This document shows positions 26,319 to 33,553 of a stretch of 64,000 bases of DNA, in pieces (the first letter of the stretch is position 1; each line of letters opens with the position of its first letter). The notes beneath the pieces were generated by a model. The model did not search any database, was not told the DNA's origin, and worked only from the letters and a program-made list of their open reading frames with translations. Location of the stretch: the NCBI RefSeq assembly GCF_026162365.1, contig NZ_JAOANW010000001.1:310001-374000 (forward strand), in the 5' to 3' direction. Position numbers and translations under genes: made by a program. This DNA comes from Nitratireductor luteus (GTDB taxonomy: Bacteria; Pseudomonadota; Alphaproteobacteria; Rhizobiales; Rhizobiaceae).

Positions 26319-27731
26319 TCAGGCGCCCTGCTTCTTGCGCCAGCTGTCGGCATATTCCTCCCGTGCCATGCGGGAATAGGGAGTGGGGGAGACACGCACG
26401 CGGATCTCCGCCTGCTTGTGCCGCTCAGTCGAGGTCTTTTCGGTGCCGCCGTCGGGTTCGCCCCAGATGAGGGTCAGCACGTCGCCTTCCTCGATGTCCG
26501 CGTCGACGACGCCGAGCGACAGCATGCAGCGCTCGTTGAAGCTGTAGCCGTTGAACATCGACATGCCGACCATCTTGCCGTCGCGCATGATCATGTCGGC
26601 GCTGGACGAGGCATAGTTCGGCTGCGGGAAATCTATCCACTTGTAAGGCATGCCGTCCTCGAAGCCGGACGCAATGACCTTCAGCACGTCGTCACGGTTC
26701 CACTCGAAGGTCACCTTCTTGCGGTTCTTCCGATCCTTCATCCCTTGCAACGCCTCTTTGCCGATGAAGTCGGACTTCCATCCGATGTAAAAGCCGTAAC
26801 CCAGCTCGAACGGGTTTACGTAATAGTCCTCGATATTGTCGCTGACGAAGCTGCCACCGATCGAGCCCGCCGCCTCGTAGCTGTCTGCTCCCAGCCACTC
26901 ACGATACGCCTTCATCATGCCGTCGCCCGTGTAGATGCCGGGCAGCGGCGAAGGAATCCAGCCGGACTCCAGCGTGTTGGTGGAATAGGCTCTGGCCCCC
27001 ACCTGGCGCAAATCGACCCCGATTTCGCGGGCCGCCTCGAGAATGGTGGACTGAATATAGTGCTTGTCCGCGTAGGGGCCCCAGATTTCCAGACCCGGCG
27101 CCCCGGCCATGCCGTGGCGCAAGGCCTGTACGCGGCGTGACCCCACATTGATCCAGTCGACATGGAAGAACTTGATGTCTGGAACCGGGCCGCCATTGAT
27201 CTTGTCCAGGATCCGGTTGGCATCGGGCCCCTGGATCTGGAACCGGTAATGGGTGCGATAAATCGCCTTGCCGTCGGGGCGGCTATCGGAACGCGGATCG
27301 TGAACCAGCCGCACCTTCCAACTGCCGATTGCCTGCTGGAACTTTACCCAATTGGCGGTCGGCGCCCGGCCGACCAGCACGAATTTGTCCTCGCGCTCGC
27401 GGAAGATGATCATGTCGCCAATCACGTGCCCGGCCGGCGAGACGGGAACAAAATGCTTGGCCCGATTGAGGTCGAAATTGGTGAAGCTGTTGATGCCGAC
27501 ATGTTCGAGGAAGGGTGCTGCGTCCGGTCCCTCGACGATCAGCTCGTCCATATGATGCGACTGGTCGAAAAGGACTGCGGCGTCGCGCCAGGCACGCTGC
27601 TCATCGCGCCAGTTTGTGAACTCGGAGGCCACAACCGGGTATACATACATCCCGACTTTCGAATTGCGCAGGACGGGGACGATGTTGCCCTTTTCCTCTA
27701 TAATTGCCTGAAGACTGGACGTTGCAGCCAT
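26319..27731 (-). CDS. ligM: Tetrahydrofolate-dependent aromatic O-demethylase (LigM/DesA family)
   Basis: This 470-residue GcvT-fold enzyme transfers the methyl of a methoxylated aromatic acid to THF. LRNSKVGMYVYPVV, FTNWRDEQRAWRDAAVLFDQ, SHHMDEL, LRHGMAGAPGLEIWGPY, NTLESGWIPSPLPGIYTGD and NIEDYYVNPFELGYG closely follow the LigM (vanillate/3-O-methylgallate) and DesA (syringate) demethylases of Sphingobium SYK-6. Length is the same. DMSP demethylase DmdA is much shorter, which argues against it. ATG 27731 has GGGAGGAGC before it and an operator palindrome 27 bases upstream. Vanillate, syringate or a related compound is possible. Confidence 0.88.
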   Translation of the reverse strand: MAATSSLQAIIEEKGNIVPVLRNSKVGMYVYPVVASEFTNWRDEQRAWRDAAVLFDQSHHMDELIVEGPDAAPFLEHVGINSFTNFDLNRAKHFVPVSPAGHVIGDMIIFREREDKFVLVGRAPTANWVKFQQAIGSWKVRLVHDPRSDSRPDGKAIYRTHYRFQIQGPDANRILDKINGGPVPDIKFFHVDWINVGSRRVQALRHGMAGAPGLEIWGPYADKHYIQSTILEAAREIGVDLRQVGARAYSTNTLESGWIPSPLPGIYTGDGMMKAYREWLGADSYEAAGSIGGSFVSDNIEDYYVNPFELGYGFYIGWKSDFIGKEALQGMKDRKNRKKVTFEWNRDDVLKVIASGFEDGMPYKWIDFPQPNYASSSADMIMRDGKMVGMSMFNGYSFNERCMLSLGVVDADIEEGDVLTLIWGEPDGGTEKTSTERHKQAEIRVRVSPTPYSRMAREEYADSWRKKQGA

Positions 27732-27758
27732 GATCGCTCCTCCCAAGTGAACATCAAA

Positions 27759-27768
27759 ATGTATACAT
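27759..27768. promoter_or_regulatory. GntR operator, copy 2 (O-demethylase operon)
   Basis: ATGTATACAT followed by GAT lies 27 bases upstream of the O-demethylase start at 27731. It probably overlaps the promoter or transcription start of the demethylase-TRAP-dioxygenase-purU operon and is the expected target of the GntR regulator encoded upstream. Confidence 0.82.
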
Positions 27769-27994
27769 GATGCTGCCCCAATCCCCCATGCTTTGCAAGC
27801 ACGATCTAACGAAAAAGGTCTGCGCGAGCGCTTATGGAGGACAACGCCCTCGGAGCGCTGCCCGTCCATTCGGGCGCACAAGGGCCACTCCGATTTTGGA
27901 ATCTGCTCATCGGGCTCTTCGAAAAACCGATTCCGATTTTCTGGCCGATGCTGTAGTTGCGGCGCGCGCTAGCGCCGGCCCTTCAGGCGGTCCG

Positions 27995-28729
27995 TCAGTT
28001 CATGACGAGGGCAAGGCCCGGCACGCTTCCGATCAGGTTGCTGTGCTCGGCCATGAAATATTCCAGATTGGTGCGCGCGGCGCGCGCGTGCTCACGCGCG
28101 AGCGCCTCGGCCCGCGCCCCTTCCCGCGCCTCGATAGCGGCAACGATGGCCCGGTGCTGCGCCTGGTTCGCCGGCAGCGTCAGCCGGAAGTTGGGGTGGT
28201 ATCCCCTGTCGGGCAGGAAAGCCGTGGGCGAGGCGAAGGGCAGCCGGTTCACCCGATCGATCTCGCGCAACACCACGTCGCTGCCCGAAAGCGTCGCTAG
28301 CTCCTCATGGAAGACGCCGTTGAACTCCCGGTAGCTTTCCACATCCACGTCGCCCGGCTCGGGGCCGAAGCAGCGGTCGAGGCGCAGGAGCGTCTTGTGT
28401 ATGCGTATCAGCGCTGCCGAGTCGACGCCACGCTCGGCCGCCAGCCTCACAGCCGTACCCTCCAGCACCCCGCGCAACTCGATCGCGTCGACCACATCCT
28501 TGTAGCGGAAGCTGCGCACCACGAACCCGCCGCCGCGGGCGCGGTCGAGCAGCCCCTCCTCGGCCAACCTCGACATGGCCTCGCGCACAGGCGTTCGCGA
28601 AATCCCGAGCTCCTCGGCGAGCGGCACCTCGAAGAGGCGGGTTCCGCCGGCGAGACTGCCGTCGAATATCCGCTGCCTGAGCTCGATCATCGCGCGTGCA
28701 GCATGCGTGTTGCTTGAGGACTTTTCCAC
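27995..28729 (-). CDS. GntR-family (FadR/VanR-like) transcriptional regulator
   Basis: This 244-residue protein has an N-terminal winged HTH (about 15-75, FEVPLAEELGISRTPVREAMSRLAEEGLL) and a C-terminal FCD-type all-helical ligand domain (about 85-225) with metal-binding-style histidines (FHEEL, HRAIVAAI, HARAA). The GTG at 28729 is preferred over upstream in-frame ATGs because one of those lies inside the operator palindrome and because the GTG places the palindrome 26 bases upstream, matching the two sister genes. It likely represses itself, the demethylase operon and the metF-like gene until an aromatic effector binds. Confidence 0.88.
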   Translation of the reverse strand: MEKSSSNTHAARAMIELRQRIFDGSLAGGTRLFEVPLAEELGISRTPVREAMSRLAEEGLLDRARGGGFVVRSFRYKDVVDAIELRGVLEGTAVRLAAERGVDSAALIRIHKTLLRLDRCFGPEPGDVDVESYREFNGVFHEELATLSGSDVVLREIDRVNRLPFASPTAFLPDRGYHPNFRLTLPANQAQHRAIVAAIEAREGARAEALAREHARAARTNLEYFMAEHSNLIGSVPGLALVMN

Positions 28730-28755
28730 AGTGATTCCATCTCTTTTCCGGCACC

Positions 28756-28765
28756 ATGTATACAT
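28756..28765. promoter_or_regulatory. GntR operator, copy 3 (autoregulation)
   Basis: ATGTATACAT followed by GAT lies 26 bases upstream of the GTG start of the GntR gene. The identical core and spacing to the other two copies suggest autoregulation. Confidence 0.8.
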
Positions 28766-28911
28766 GATGCGCCGTCTCGGCGCCAATTCTTTGCTCAATC
28801 GGCCGCGCGCTCTTGATGGCCGTGTTGGAAAACGCACGATGGGCGCGGCAACAGCTTTACTCGCTGTAGAGGATTAACCGGCATAATCCGTCTCCAAATG
28901 GGGGCTTTCTG

Positions 28912-29394
28912 ATGATCAAGCTACTTTACGCCGTCTTCGTTTCGAGTCTGCTTTTGGCTGCACCGCTCACAGCCGCCGCGGAAGACGCGGTCGTGCTGAC
29001 GATCGACGGTGCGATAGAGGGCGGCAGCATCGACTATACGCTCGAAGAGCTCGAGCAAATGCCGTCGGCGACCATTGCCACGTCCATGCCGTGGGAGGAC
29101 GGCGTCGTTTCTTTCGAGGGCGTACCGATGGCGGCGCTAATGGAGGCTGTCGGCGCCAAGGGGGGCACGGCCCGGGTCCTTGCGCTGAACAATTACGTGA
29201 CCGAAATTCCATTTGTCGACTTCAACGACTACGGCGTCATACTGGCCTTCAGGAGAAACGGCGACCATATGCCGATCGCCGACAAGGGGCCCCTCTTCGT
29301 TGTTTATCCTTTCGACGACCGCCCAATGCTCAAGGACGAGCTCTATCACGCCCGCTCCGCCTGGCAGGTGCGTCGGATAACCGTCACTCCTTGA
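28912..29394 (+). CDS. Periplasmic protein with a molybdopterin-binding-like (sulfite oxidase) fold, no cysteine
   Basis: This 160-residue secreted protein has a signal peptide (1-23, ending TAAAED). The remainder, VVLTIDGAI, SIDYTLEELEQMP, FEGVPMAALM and DKGPLFVVYPFDD, has the layout of the oxidoreductase molybdopterin-binding domain. It contains no cysteine at all, so the molybdenum-coordinating residue of true enzymes is missing. It ends 7 bases before a GGDEF-EAL membrane protein. A periplasmic ligand-sensing partner for that protein is a reasonable inference. Confidence 0.78.
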   Translation: MIKLLYAVFVSSLLLAAPLTAAAEDAVVLTIDGAIEGGSIDYTLEELEQMPSATIATSMPWEDGVVSFEGVPMAALMEAVGAKGGTARVLALNNYVTEIPFVDFNDYGVILAFRRNGDHMPIADKGPLFVVYPFDDRPMLKDELYHARSAWQVRRITVTP

Positions 29395-29401
29395 GCATGT
29401 G

Positions 29402-31396
29402 ATGGGCTGGATAACGAGATTTCGCTACCTTGCAGGTGGCACGCTGATCTTCCTCACCGTGGTCGCTGCGAGCCACTTCTGGTCTCTGGAAGTATCGAAG
29501 AACGCCGCGGAACGCTCGCTGAGACTCGACCTGTCCTGGATCGGAATGCACGGGCGCCTCGAAGCGACGACGCTGGAGAAGTACGTCGCCCGCTATGCCG
29601 TAAGCGGCACGACGCAGGACCGCGAGAATGCGCGTCTTTACTATCAGATCTTGCAGGGGCGGCTCGATATGTGGGATCGCGGCGTCTTCAAGAAGTTCCT
29701 GGACAGCCGCCCGGACAGGGCGGCCCAGCTGGCTCAATTGAAGCGGCGGATCGACGGATTGTCGAACTATTTCGCCAGTCTCGAGGATCCGGCAGCCCAG
29801 CGCCATATCCTGGCGGAACTCCAGACGGCGCGCGCCGCCATCGACGGCATCGGCGGCGATGCCCATACCGCCGGCGTCATCGAGTCGTCACGCGCCTACC
29901 AAGATCTCAGGCAGAACCAGCGCAACCAGAACCTTATCTTCGTCCTCGTCCTTGCGGTCGGCAGCGGGCTGCTGGCAGCGATATTCTTCCAGAACCGCTC
30001 GCTGCAGCGCGCCCATCGGACCGCGCGCGCGATTGCCGAACGCAACGGCTTCCTTGCGCGCCACGACGCCCTGACCAAACTGCCGAACCGGCGCGCTTTC
30101 GTTGCCTCAATGAAAGCGATGCGCGGTCCGGCACGGAGCGAAGAAGACCATATAGGCATTCTGGCGATCGATCTGGACGGCTTCAAGGCGGTCAACGATA
30201 CGCTTGGCCACACGGCGGGCGACGAATTGTTGAAGATCGTCGCGGACCGCCTCCTTCGGGCAGCCAGGAAGTTCGACAAGAACAACATCGTCTCGCGTTT
30301 CGGCGGCGACGAGTTCGTTGCGCTTGTAAACTTGCCGGAAGGTTCGTGCCCCGTCGTCATCGCCGAAGATATCCGGCGGGCGGTCGAAGAGCCCGTGCAA
30401 CTCGGAAAGGTTCCCGCGTCGGTTGCCGCATCGATCGGCATCGCGGTCAGCGACATCACCGACGATCCGGACCGCAATCTCATACTCGACGCCGACCTTG
30501 CGCTCAGTGTCGCCAAGTCTCGCGGCAAGGGACAGGTGGTGCATTTCGATCGGGCGCTGCGCAACGAAATTGAACGGCAGCGCCATATCGAGCGCGATCT
30601 GGTGACGGCAATCAATGCCGGCCAGATATTCGCCAACTACCAGATACAGGTGGACCTTGCGACCGGTCGCCTGAGCGGCGCGGAAGCTCTGGCGCGCTGG
30701 CGCCATCCCACCTTGGGCGACATTTCCCCTGTGGAGTTCATTCCCATAGCCGAGTCCACGGGTGACATCGTCGAGCTGGGCTATTCGATTCTGCGGCAGG
30801 CTTGCCGCGACGCTCTCCTTTTCCCGGACGACATTCCCGTTTCCGTCAACCTGTCCGTGGCGCAAACCATGGACGACAAACTGGTGAGCACGGTTGCCAC
30901 AATACTTGGCGAAACCGGCCTCCCTGCCAGCCGCCTGAAGCTGGAAGTCACCGAATCCGTCCTGATGCACGACGCGGAGCGCGTGGTCGTCGCCTTGCAC
31001 GAGCTGCAATCCATCGGCGTGTCGATCGCCCTCGACGATTTCGGCACCGGATATTCCTCGCTCGCCTATCTGCGCAATTTCCGCTGGAACGAGTTGAAGA
31101 TCGACCGCAGCTTCGTTCGCTCGGTTCTGGACGAGCCACTCGACCTCATCATCATCCGCGCCGTGCGCATGCTCGCCGAGGAAATCGGCGCGAAGGTCAT
31201 CGTGGAGGGCGTCGAAACCGTCGAGCAGGAGCGCATCCTGAAGGCCGTACATTGCGACATAGGCCAGGGCTTTCTCTACGGCCGCCCCGTTTCGGCAGAG
31301 GATTTACCCACAACGATACTGCGCGCGCACGCATCCGCATCTTTGGAATATGGTCCAGCACCCGATTCCAATGTAAAGCTCGCCCGCCGGCATTAG
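29402..31396 (+). CDS. Membrane GGDEF-EAL protein (diguanylate cyclase/phosphodiesterase)
   Basis: This protein of about 664 residues has an N-terminal helix (about 9-25), a periplasmic helical sensor region (about 26-175), a second helix (about 178-196), then GGDEF (about 210-375) and EAL (about 390-645) domains. The cyclase motif RFGGDEF near residue 300 is intact, but the RxxD inhibitory site expected five residues before it is replaced by DKNN. The EAL domain keeps AEALARW, VNLS, EVTES, LDDFGTGYSSL, KIDRSF and VEGVET, so it should hydrolyse c-di-GMP. The start is ATG 29402 or GTG 29399. It forms an operon with the periplasmic protein just upstream. Confidence 0.92.
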   Translation: MGWITRFRYLAGGTLIFLTVVAASHFWSLEVSKNAAERSLRLDLSWIGMHGRLEATTLEKYVARYAVSGTTQDRENARLYYQILQGRLDMWDRGVFKKFLDSRPDRAAQLAQLKRRIDGLSNYFASLEDPAAQRHILAELQTARAAIDGIGGDAHTAGVIESSRAYQDLRQNQRNQNLIFVLVLAVGSGLLAAIFFQNRSLQRAHRTARAIAERNGFLARHDALTKLPNRRAFVASMKAMRGPARSEEDHIGILAIDLDGFKAVNDTLGHTAGDELLKIVADRLLRAARKFDKNNIVSRFGGDEFVALVNLPEGSCPVVIAEDIRRAVEEPVQLGKVPASVAASIGIAVSDITDDPDRNLILDADLALSVAKSRGKGQVVHFDRALRNEIERQRHIERDLVTAINAGQIFANYQIQVDLATGRLSGAEALARWRHPTLGDISPVEFIPIAESTGDIVELGYSILRQACRDALLFPDDIPVSVNLSVAQTMDDKLVSTVATILGETGLPASRLKLEVTESVLMHDAERVVVALHELQSIGVSIALDDFGTGYSSLAYLRNFRWNELKIDRSFVRSVLDEPLDLIIIRAVRMLAEEIGAKVIVEGVETVEQERILKAVHCDIGQGFLYGRPVSAEDLPTTILRAHASASLEYGPAPDSNVKLARRH

Positions 31397-31430
31397 ATTC
31401 GGCGAGCTTGGAGCGACCCCAGGAAAAATG

Positions 31431-31500
31431 GGAACCGGTTTTCCGTCCGGAACCGAGTGGAATCAGCCAGTTGGATCATCCTGTCGTTTCCGTGAAACGG
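31431..31500. repeat. Interspersed intergenic repeat (GGAACCGGTTTTCCG type)
   Basis: The AT/GC-mixed block GGGAACCGGTTTTCCGTCC and its continuation resemble the short rhizobial intergenic element also seen, in diverged form, at 36088-36120. It lies between the GGDEF-EAL gene and the VOC gene. The identification is from pattern memory only. Confidence 0.4.
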
Positions 31501-31537
31501 TGAAATGATCTAGACAAGCATTTCAGGAGTGCGCCGC

Positions 31538-31951
31538 ATGCGATCCATCTTTCACCTGGCCTACAACGTGACCGACCTCGACGAAGCCCGCCGCTTCTAT
31601 GGCGGCCTGCTCGGATGCAAGGAAGGCCGCAGCGCGCCGAGCTGGGTCGACTTCGACTTCTTCGGCCATCAGATATCGCTGCATCTGGGCGAGCCTTTCG
31701 CCACGGCGGCGACCGGCAAGGTCGGCGAGCACATGGTGCCCATGCCGCATCTCGGCGTCATCCTGCAGCGCGACGACTGGCAGGCGCTCGCCTCCCGCCT
31801 TAAGGACGCCGGCGTCGACTTCATCATCGCCCCGACCACCCGTTTCGAGGGCGAGCCGGGCGAACAGAATACGATGTTCTTCCGCGATCCTTTCGGCAAT
31901 CCCATAGAGATAAAGGGCTTTGCCGATCTCGGCACCGTCTACGCAAGCTGA
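31538..31951 (+). CDS. VOC family protein (glyoxalase/dioxygenase-like, single domain)
   Basis: This 137-residue single VOC domain has IFHLAYNVTDLDEARRFYGG at the start, containing the first metal-ligand His. SLHLGEPF, MPHLGVIL (His) and NPIEIKGF (Glu) supply further ligands. The fold is shared by glyoxalase I, fosfomycin-resistance proteins and extradiol dioxygenases, and no specific activity is indicated. ATG 31538 follows AGGAG by 8 bases; an upstream in-frame GTG overlaps that site and is rejected. It stands alone and is convergent with dgoA. Confidence 0.82.
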   Translation: MRSIFHLAYNVTDLDEARRFYGGLLGCKEGRSAPSWVDFDFFGHQISLHLGEPFATAATGKVGEHMVPMPHLGVILQRDDWQALASRLKDAGVDFIIAPTTRFEGEPGEQNTMFFRDPFGNPIEIKGFADLGTVYAS

Positions 31952-31954
31952 GAC

Positions 31955-31974
31955 CCGCCACGCGAACGTGGCGG
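31955..31974. terminator. Hairpin between convergent VOC and dgoA genes
   Basis: CCGCCACG (31955-31962), loop CGAA, CGTGGCGG (31967-31974) is a perfect 8-base stem that begins 3 bases after one stop codon and ends 9 bases before the other. Its position suits a bidirectional terminator, although there is no T-run. Confidence 0.6.
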
Positions 31975-31983
31975 CAGGGTGCC

Positions 31984-32622
31984 CTACCCGCTGAACACCG
32001 CATCATAAGCCGCCACCGCCGCCCCCGCCTTCCGCGCGGTCTCCACGGCACCGTCGCCGGGCTTGTACAGGCTCGAACCCAGGCCGAAAGTACGTATGCC
32101 GACGGCCTTGTAGGCAGCGAAGTCCTTGTCGGAGACGCCGCCGACCGCGCCGATCGGCACATCGGCGGGCAGGACCGCGCTGACGGCCTTGATGCCGGAC
32201 GGTCCCAGCACGCTTGCCGGAAAGAATTTCAGGCCGGATGCTCCGGCCTTGACGGCAGCCAGCGCTTCCGTGGGCGAGAAGACGCCGGGCATCGTCACCA
32301 TGCCATGGGACGCCGCCGCGCGGATGACCTCGGGCTCGACATTGGGACTAACCATCAGCTGCCCGCCGGCTTCATGAAGACGCTTGACGTCCTCCACAGT
32401 GAGGACGGTACCCGCGCCGATCAACACACCCTCGGGCGCATTGCGCGCGGCCTGCTCGATCGTGCGGAAAGGCTCCGGCGAGTTCAGCGGCACTTCGATC
32501 GCCTCGAAACCCGCATCCAGGAGAGCATCGATGACGCCGGGCGCTTCATCGGGCGTCAGCCCGCGCAGGATCGCCACGAGATCGCGGCGCAGCTTCGGCC
32601 ACGCAATACGGGTTCCGGTCAT
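31984..32622 (-). CDS. dgoA: 2-dehydro-3-deoxy-6-phosphogalactonate aldolase
   Basis: This 212-residue class I aldolase of the KDPG/KDPGal family cleaves KDPGal to pyruvate and glyceraldehyde 3-phosphate. GFEAIEVPLNSPEP carries the catalytic Glu, GAGTVLT precedes the barrel strand, and SGLKFFPAS supplies the Schiff-base lysine. ATG 32622 overlaps the dgoK stop by ATGA and is preferred over an upstream ATG at 32652. Pairing with dgoK gives the phosphorylating end of the De Ley-Doudoroff galactose pathway. Confidence 0.92.
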   Translation of the reverse strand: MTGTRIAWPKLRRDLVAILRGLTPDEAPGVIDALLDAGFEAIEVPLNSPEPFRTIEQAARNAPEGVLIGAGTVLTVEDVKRLHEAGGQLMVSPNVEPEVIRAAASHGMVTMPGVFSPTEALAAVKAGASGLKFFPASVLGPSGIKAVSAVLPADVPIGAVGGVSDKDFAAYKAVGIRTFGLGSSLYKPGDGAVETARKAGAAVAAYDAVFSG

Positions 32623-33548
32623 GGAGCAATCCTTTCGGGCCAAAGAATACACGCCGCGTCGAACAATCCACGGCGCACGAGTTCCGCGCCGTCGAGCGTC
32701 CGGCCCGCGATGCCGGCGGCCTCGAAGGCGGTTTCGTAAAGCCGGGCCTGGCCGCCTGCGGCAACCAGTTGAACCTCATCCGGCCTCTCCTGGCGAATTG
32801 CGGCCGCTATCTCGCTTCCAAGCAACAGGCCGGAAAGCCGCGCCCGCAATTCCTCGGGAGCGGTCCCCGACAAAAGCGCTGCCGCGCGCAGCGAGAAAAG
32901 CGCCGCCGTGACGGCATCCCCCGACAGCATCTCGCGAACGGCATCGCCGAACGCCGGGTTGCCCGGATCGGCATCGCCTTCGCCTAGCGTGTCCCGCAGG
33001 ATCGAGTGCTGGCGCATCAGCGCATAAAGTTCGCCGGTCATGAAGGTGGTGAAGCCGGTCAGCCGTCCCTCTTCAAGCCTCGCCCATTTCGAATGGGTTC
33101 CGGGAAGGCAAAAAAGGCCCGATCCCGTGCCGGTCGCCATCGCGCCGGCCAGTTGCGTTTCCTCGCCGCGCATCACGTCTTCCCGCCCCGCCATGCGCTG
33201 GCAGACGCCGGGCAGGATGCGCACATCGCGCCGCGCGGACACAACGCGCAAGGCGTTCCGCCCGAGGTCGCGCAGGTCCGCGGGCGCATCGAGATACGGC
33301 GCTTCCGCCCAGCCGCCGCGCGCACCGGCCATGCCGCTTACGATCACGGGCAGATCGTCCGGTGCGCCCACGACGGAAAGATGCGTCTCCATGACCGCCT
33401 CGAAGCGGTCGGGCATGCAGGCGCGCATGCCCTCGCCGCTGGCGCGTTGGGCGATAACTGAGCCCTCACCGCCCAGCAGCCACAGCCGCATGTTGGTCGT
33501 GCCCCAATCTATGGCAGCACAAAAGGCCTGAGGCTCCGCCCCGCTCAT
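32619..33548 (-). CDS. dgoK: 2-dehydro-3-deoxygalactonokinase
   Basis: This 309-residue sugar-acid kinase of the ASKHA superfamily begins AAIDWGTTNMRLWLLG, the phosphate-1 ATP-binding motif. LFCLPGTHSKWARLEEGRLTGF holds the characteristic DgoK motif with the catalytic/adenosine region. It phosphorylates 2-keto-3-deoxygalactonate at C6, and the product is used by the aldolase encoded immediately downstream (4-base overlap). The upstream aldehyde dehydrogenase gene ends 5 bases before it. Confidence 0.93.
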   Translation of the reverse strand: MSGAEPQAFCAAIDWGTTNMRLWLLGGEGSVIAQRASGEGMRACMPDRFEAVMETHLSVVGAPDDLPVIVSGMAGARGGWAEAPYLDAPADLRDLGRNALRVVSARRDVRILPGVCQRMAGREDVMRGEETQLAGAMATGTGSGLFCLPGTHSKWARLEEGRLTGFTTFMTGELYALMRQHSILRDTLGEGDADPGNPAFGDAVREMLSGDAVTAALFSLRAAALLSGTAPEELRARLSGLLLGSEIAAAIRQERPDEVQLVAAGGQARLYETAFEAAGIAGRTLDGAELVRRGLFDAACILWPERIAP

Positions 33549-33553
33549 TTCCG

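Noticed and set aside
27646-27660. GTATACATACAT inside the O-demethylase coding region as a fourth GntR site
   Set aside because: It breaks the ATGTATACAT palindrome, lacks the trailing GAT and is far from any promoter position.
31449-31473. A plus-strand GGAAC followed by GTTG as a sigma-EcfG promoter for the VOC gene
   Set aside because: The spacer to GTT is one base short and the C of CGTT is missing. The string is part of a dispersed intergenic repeat.
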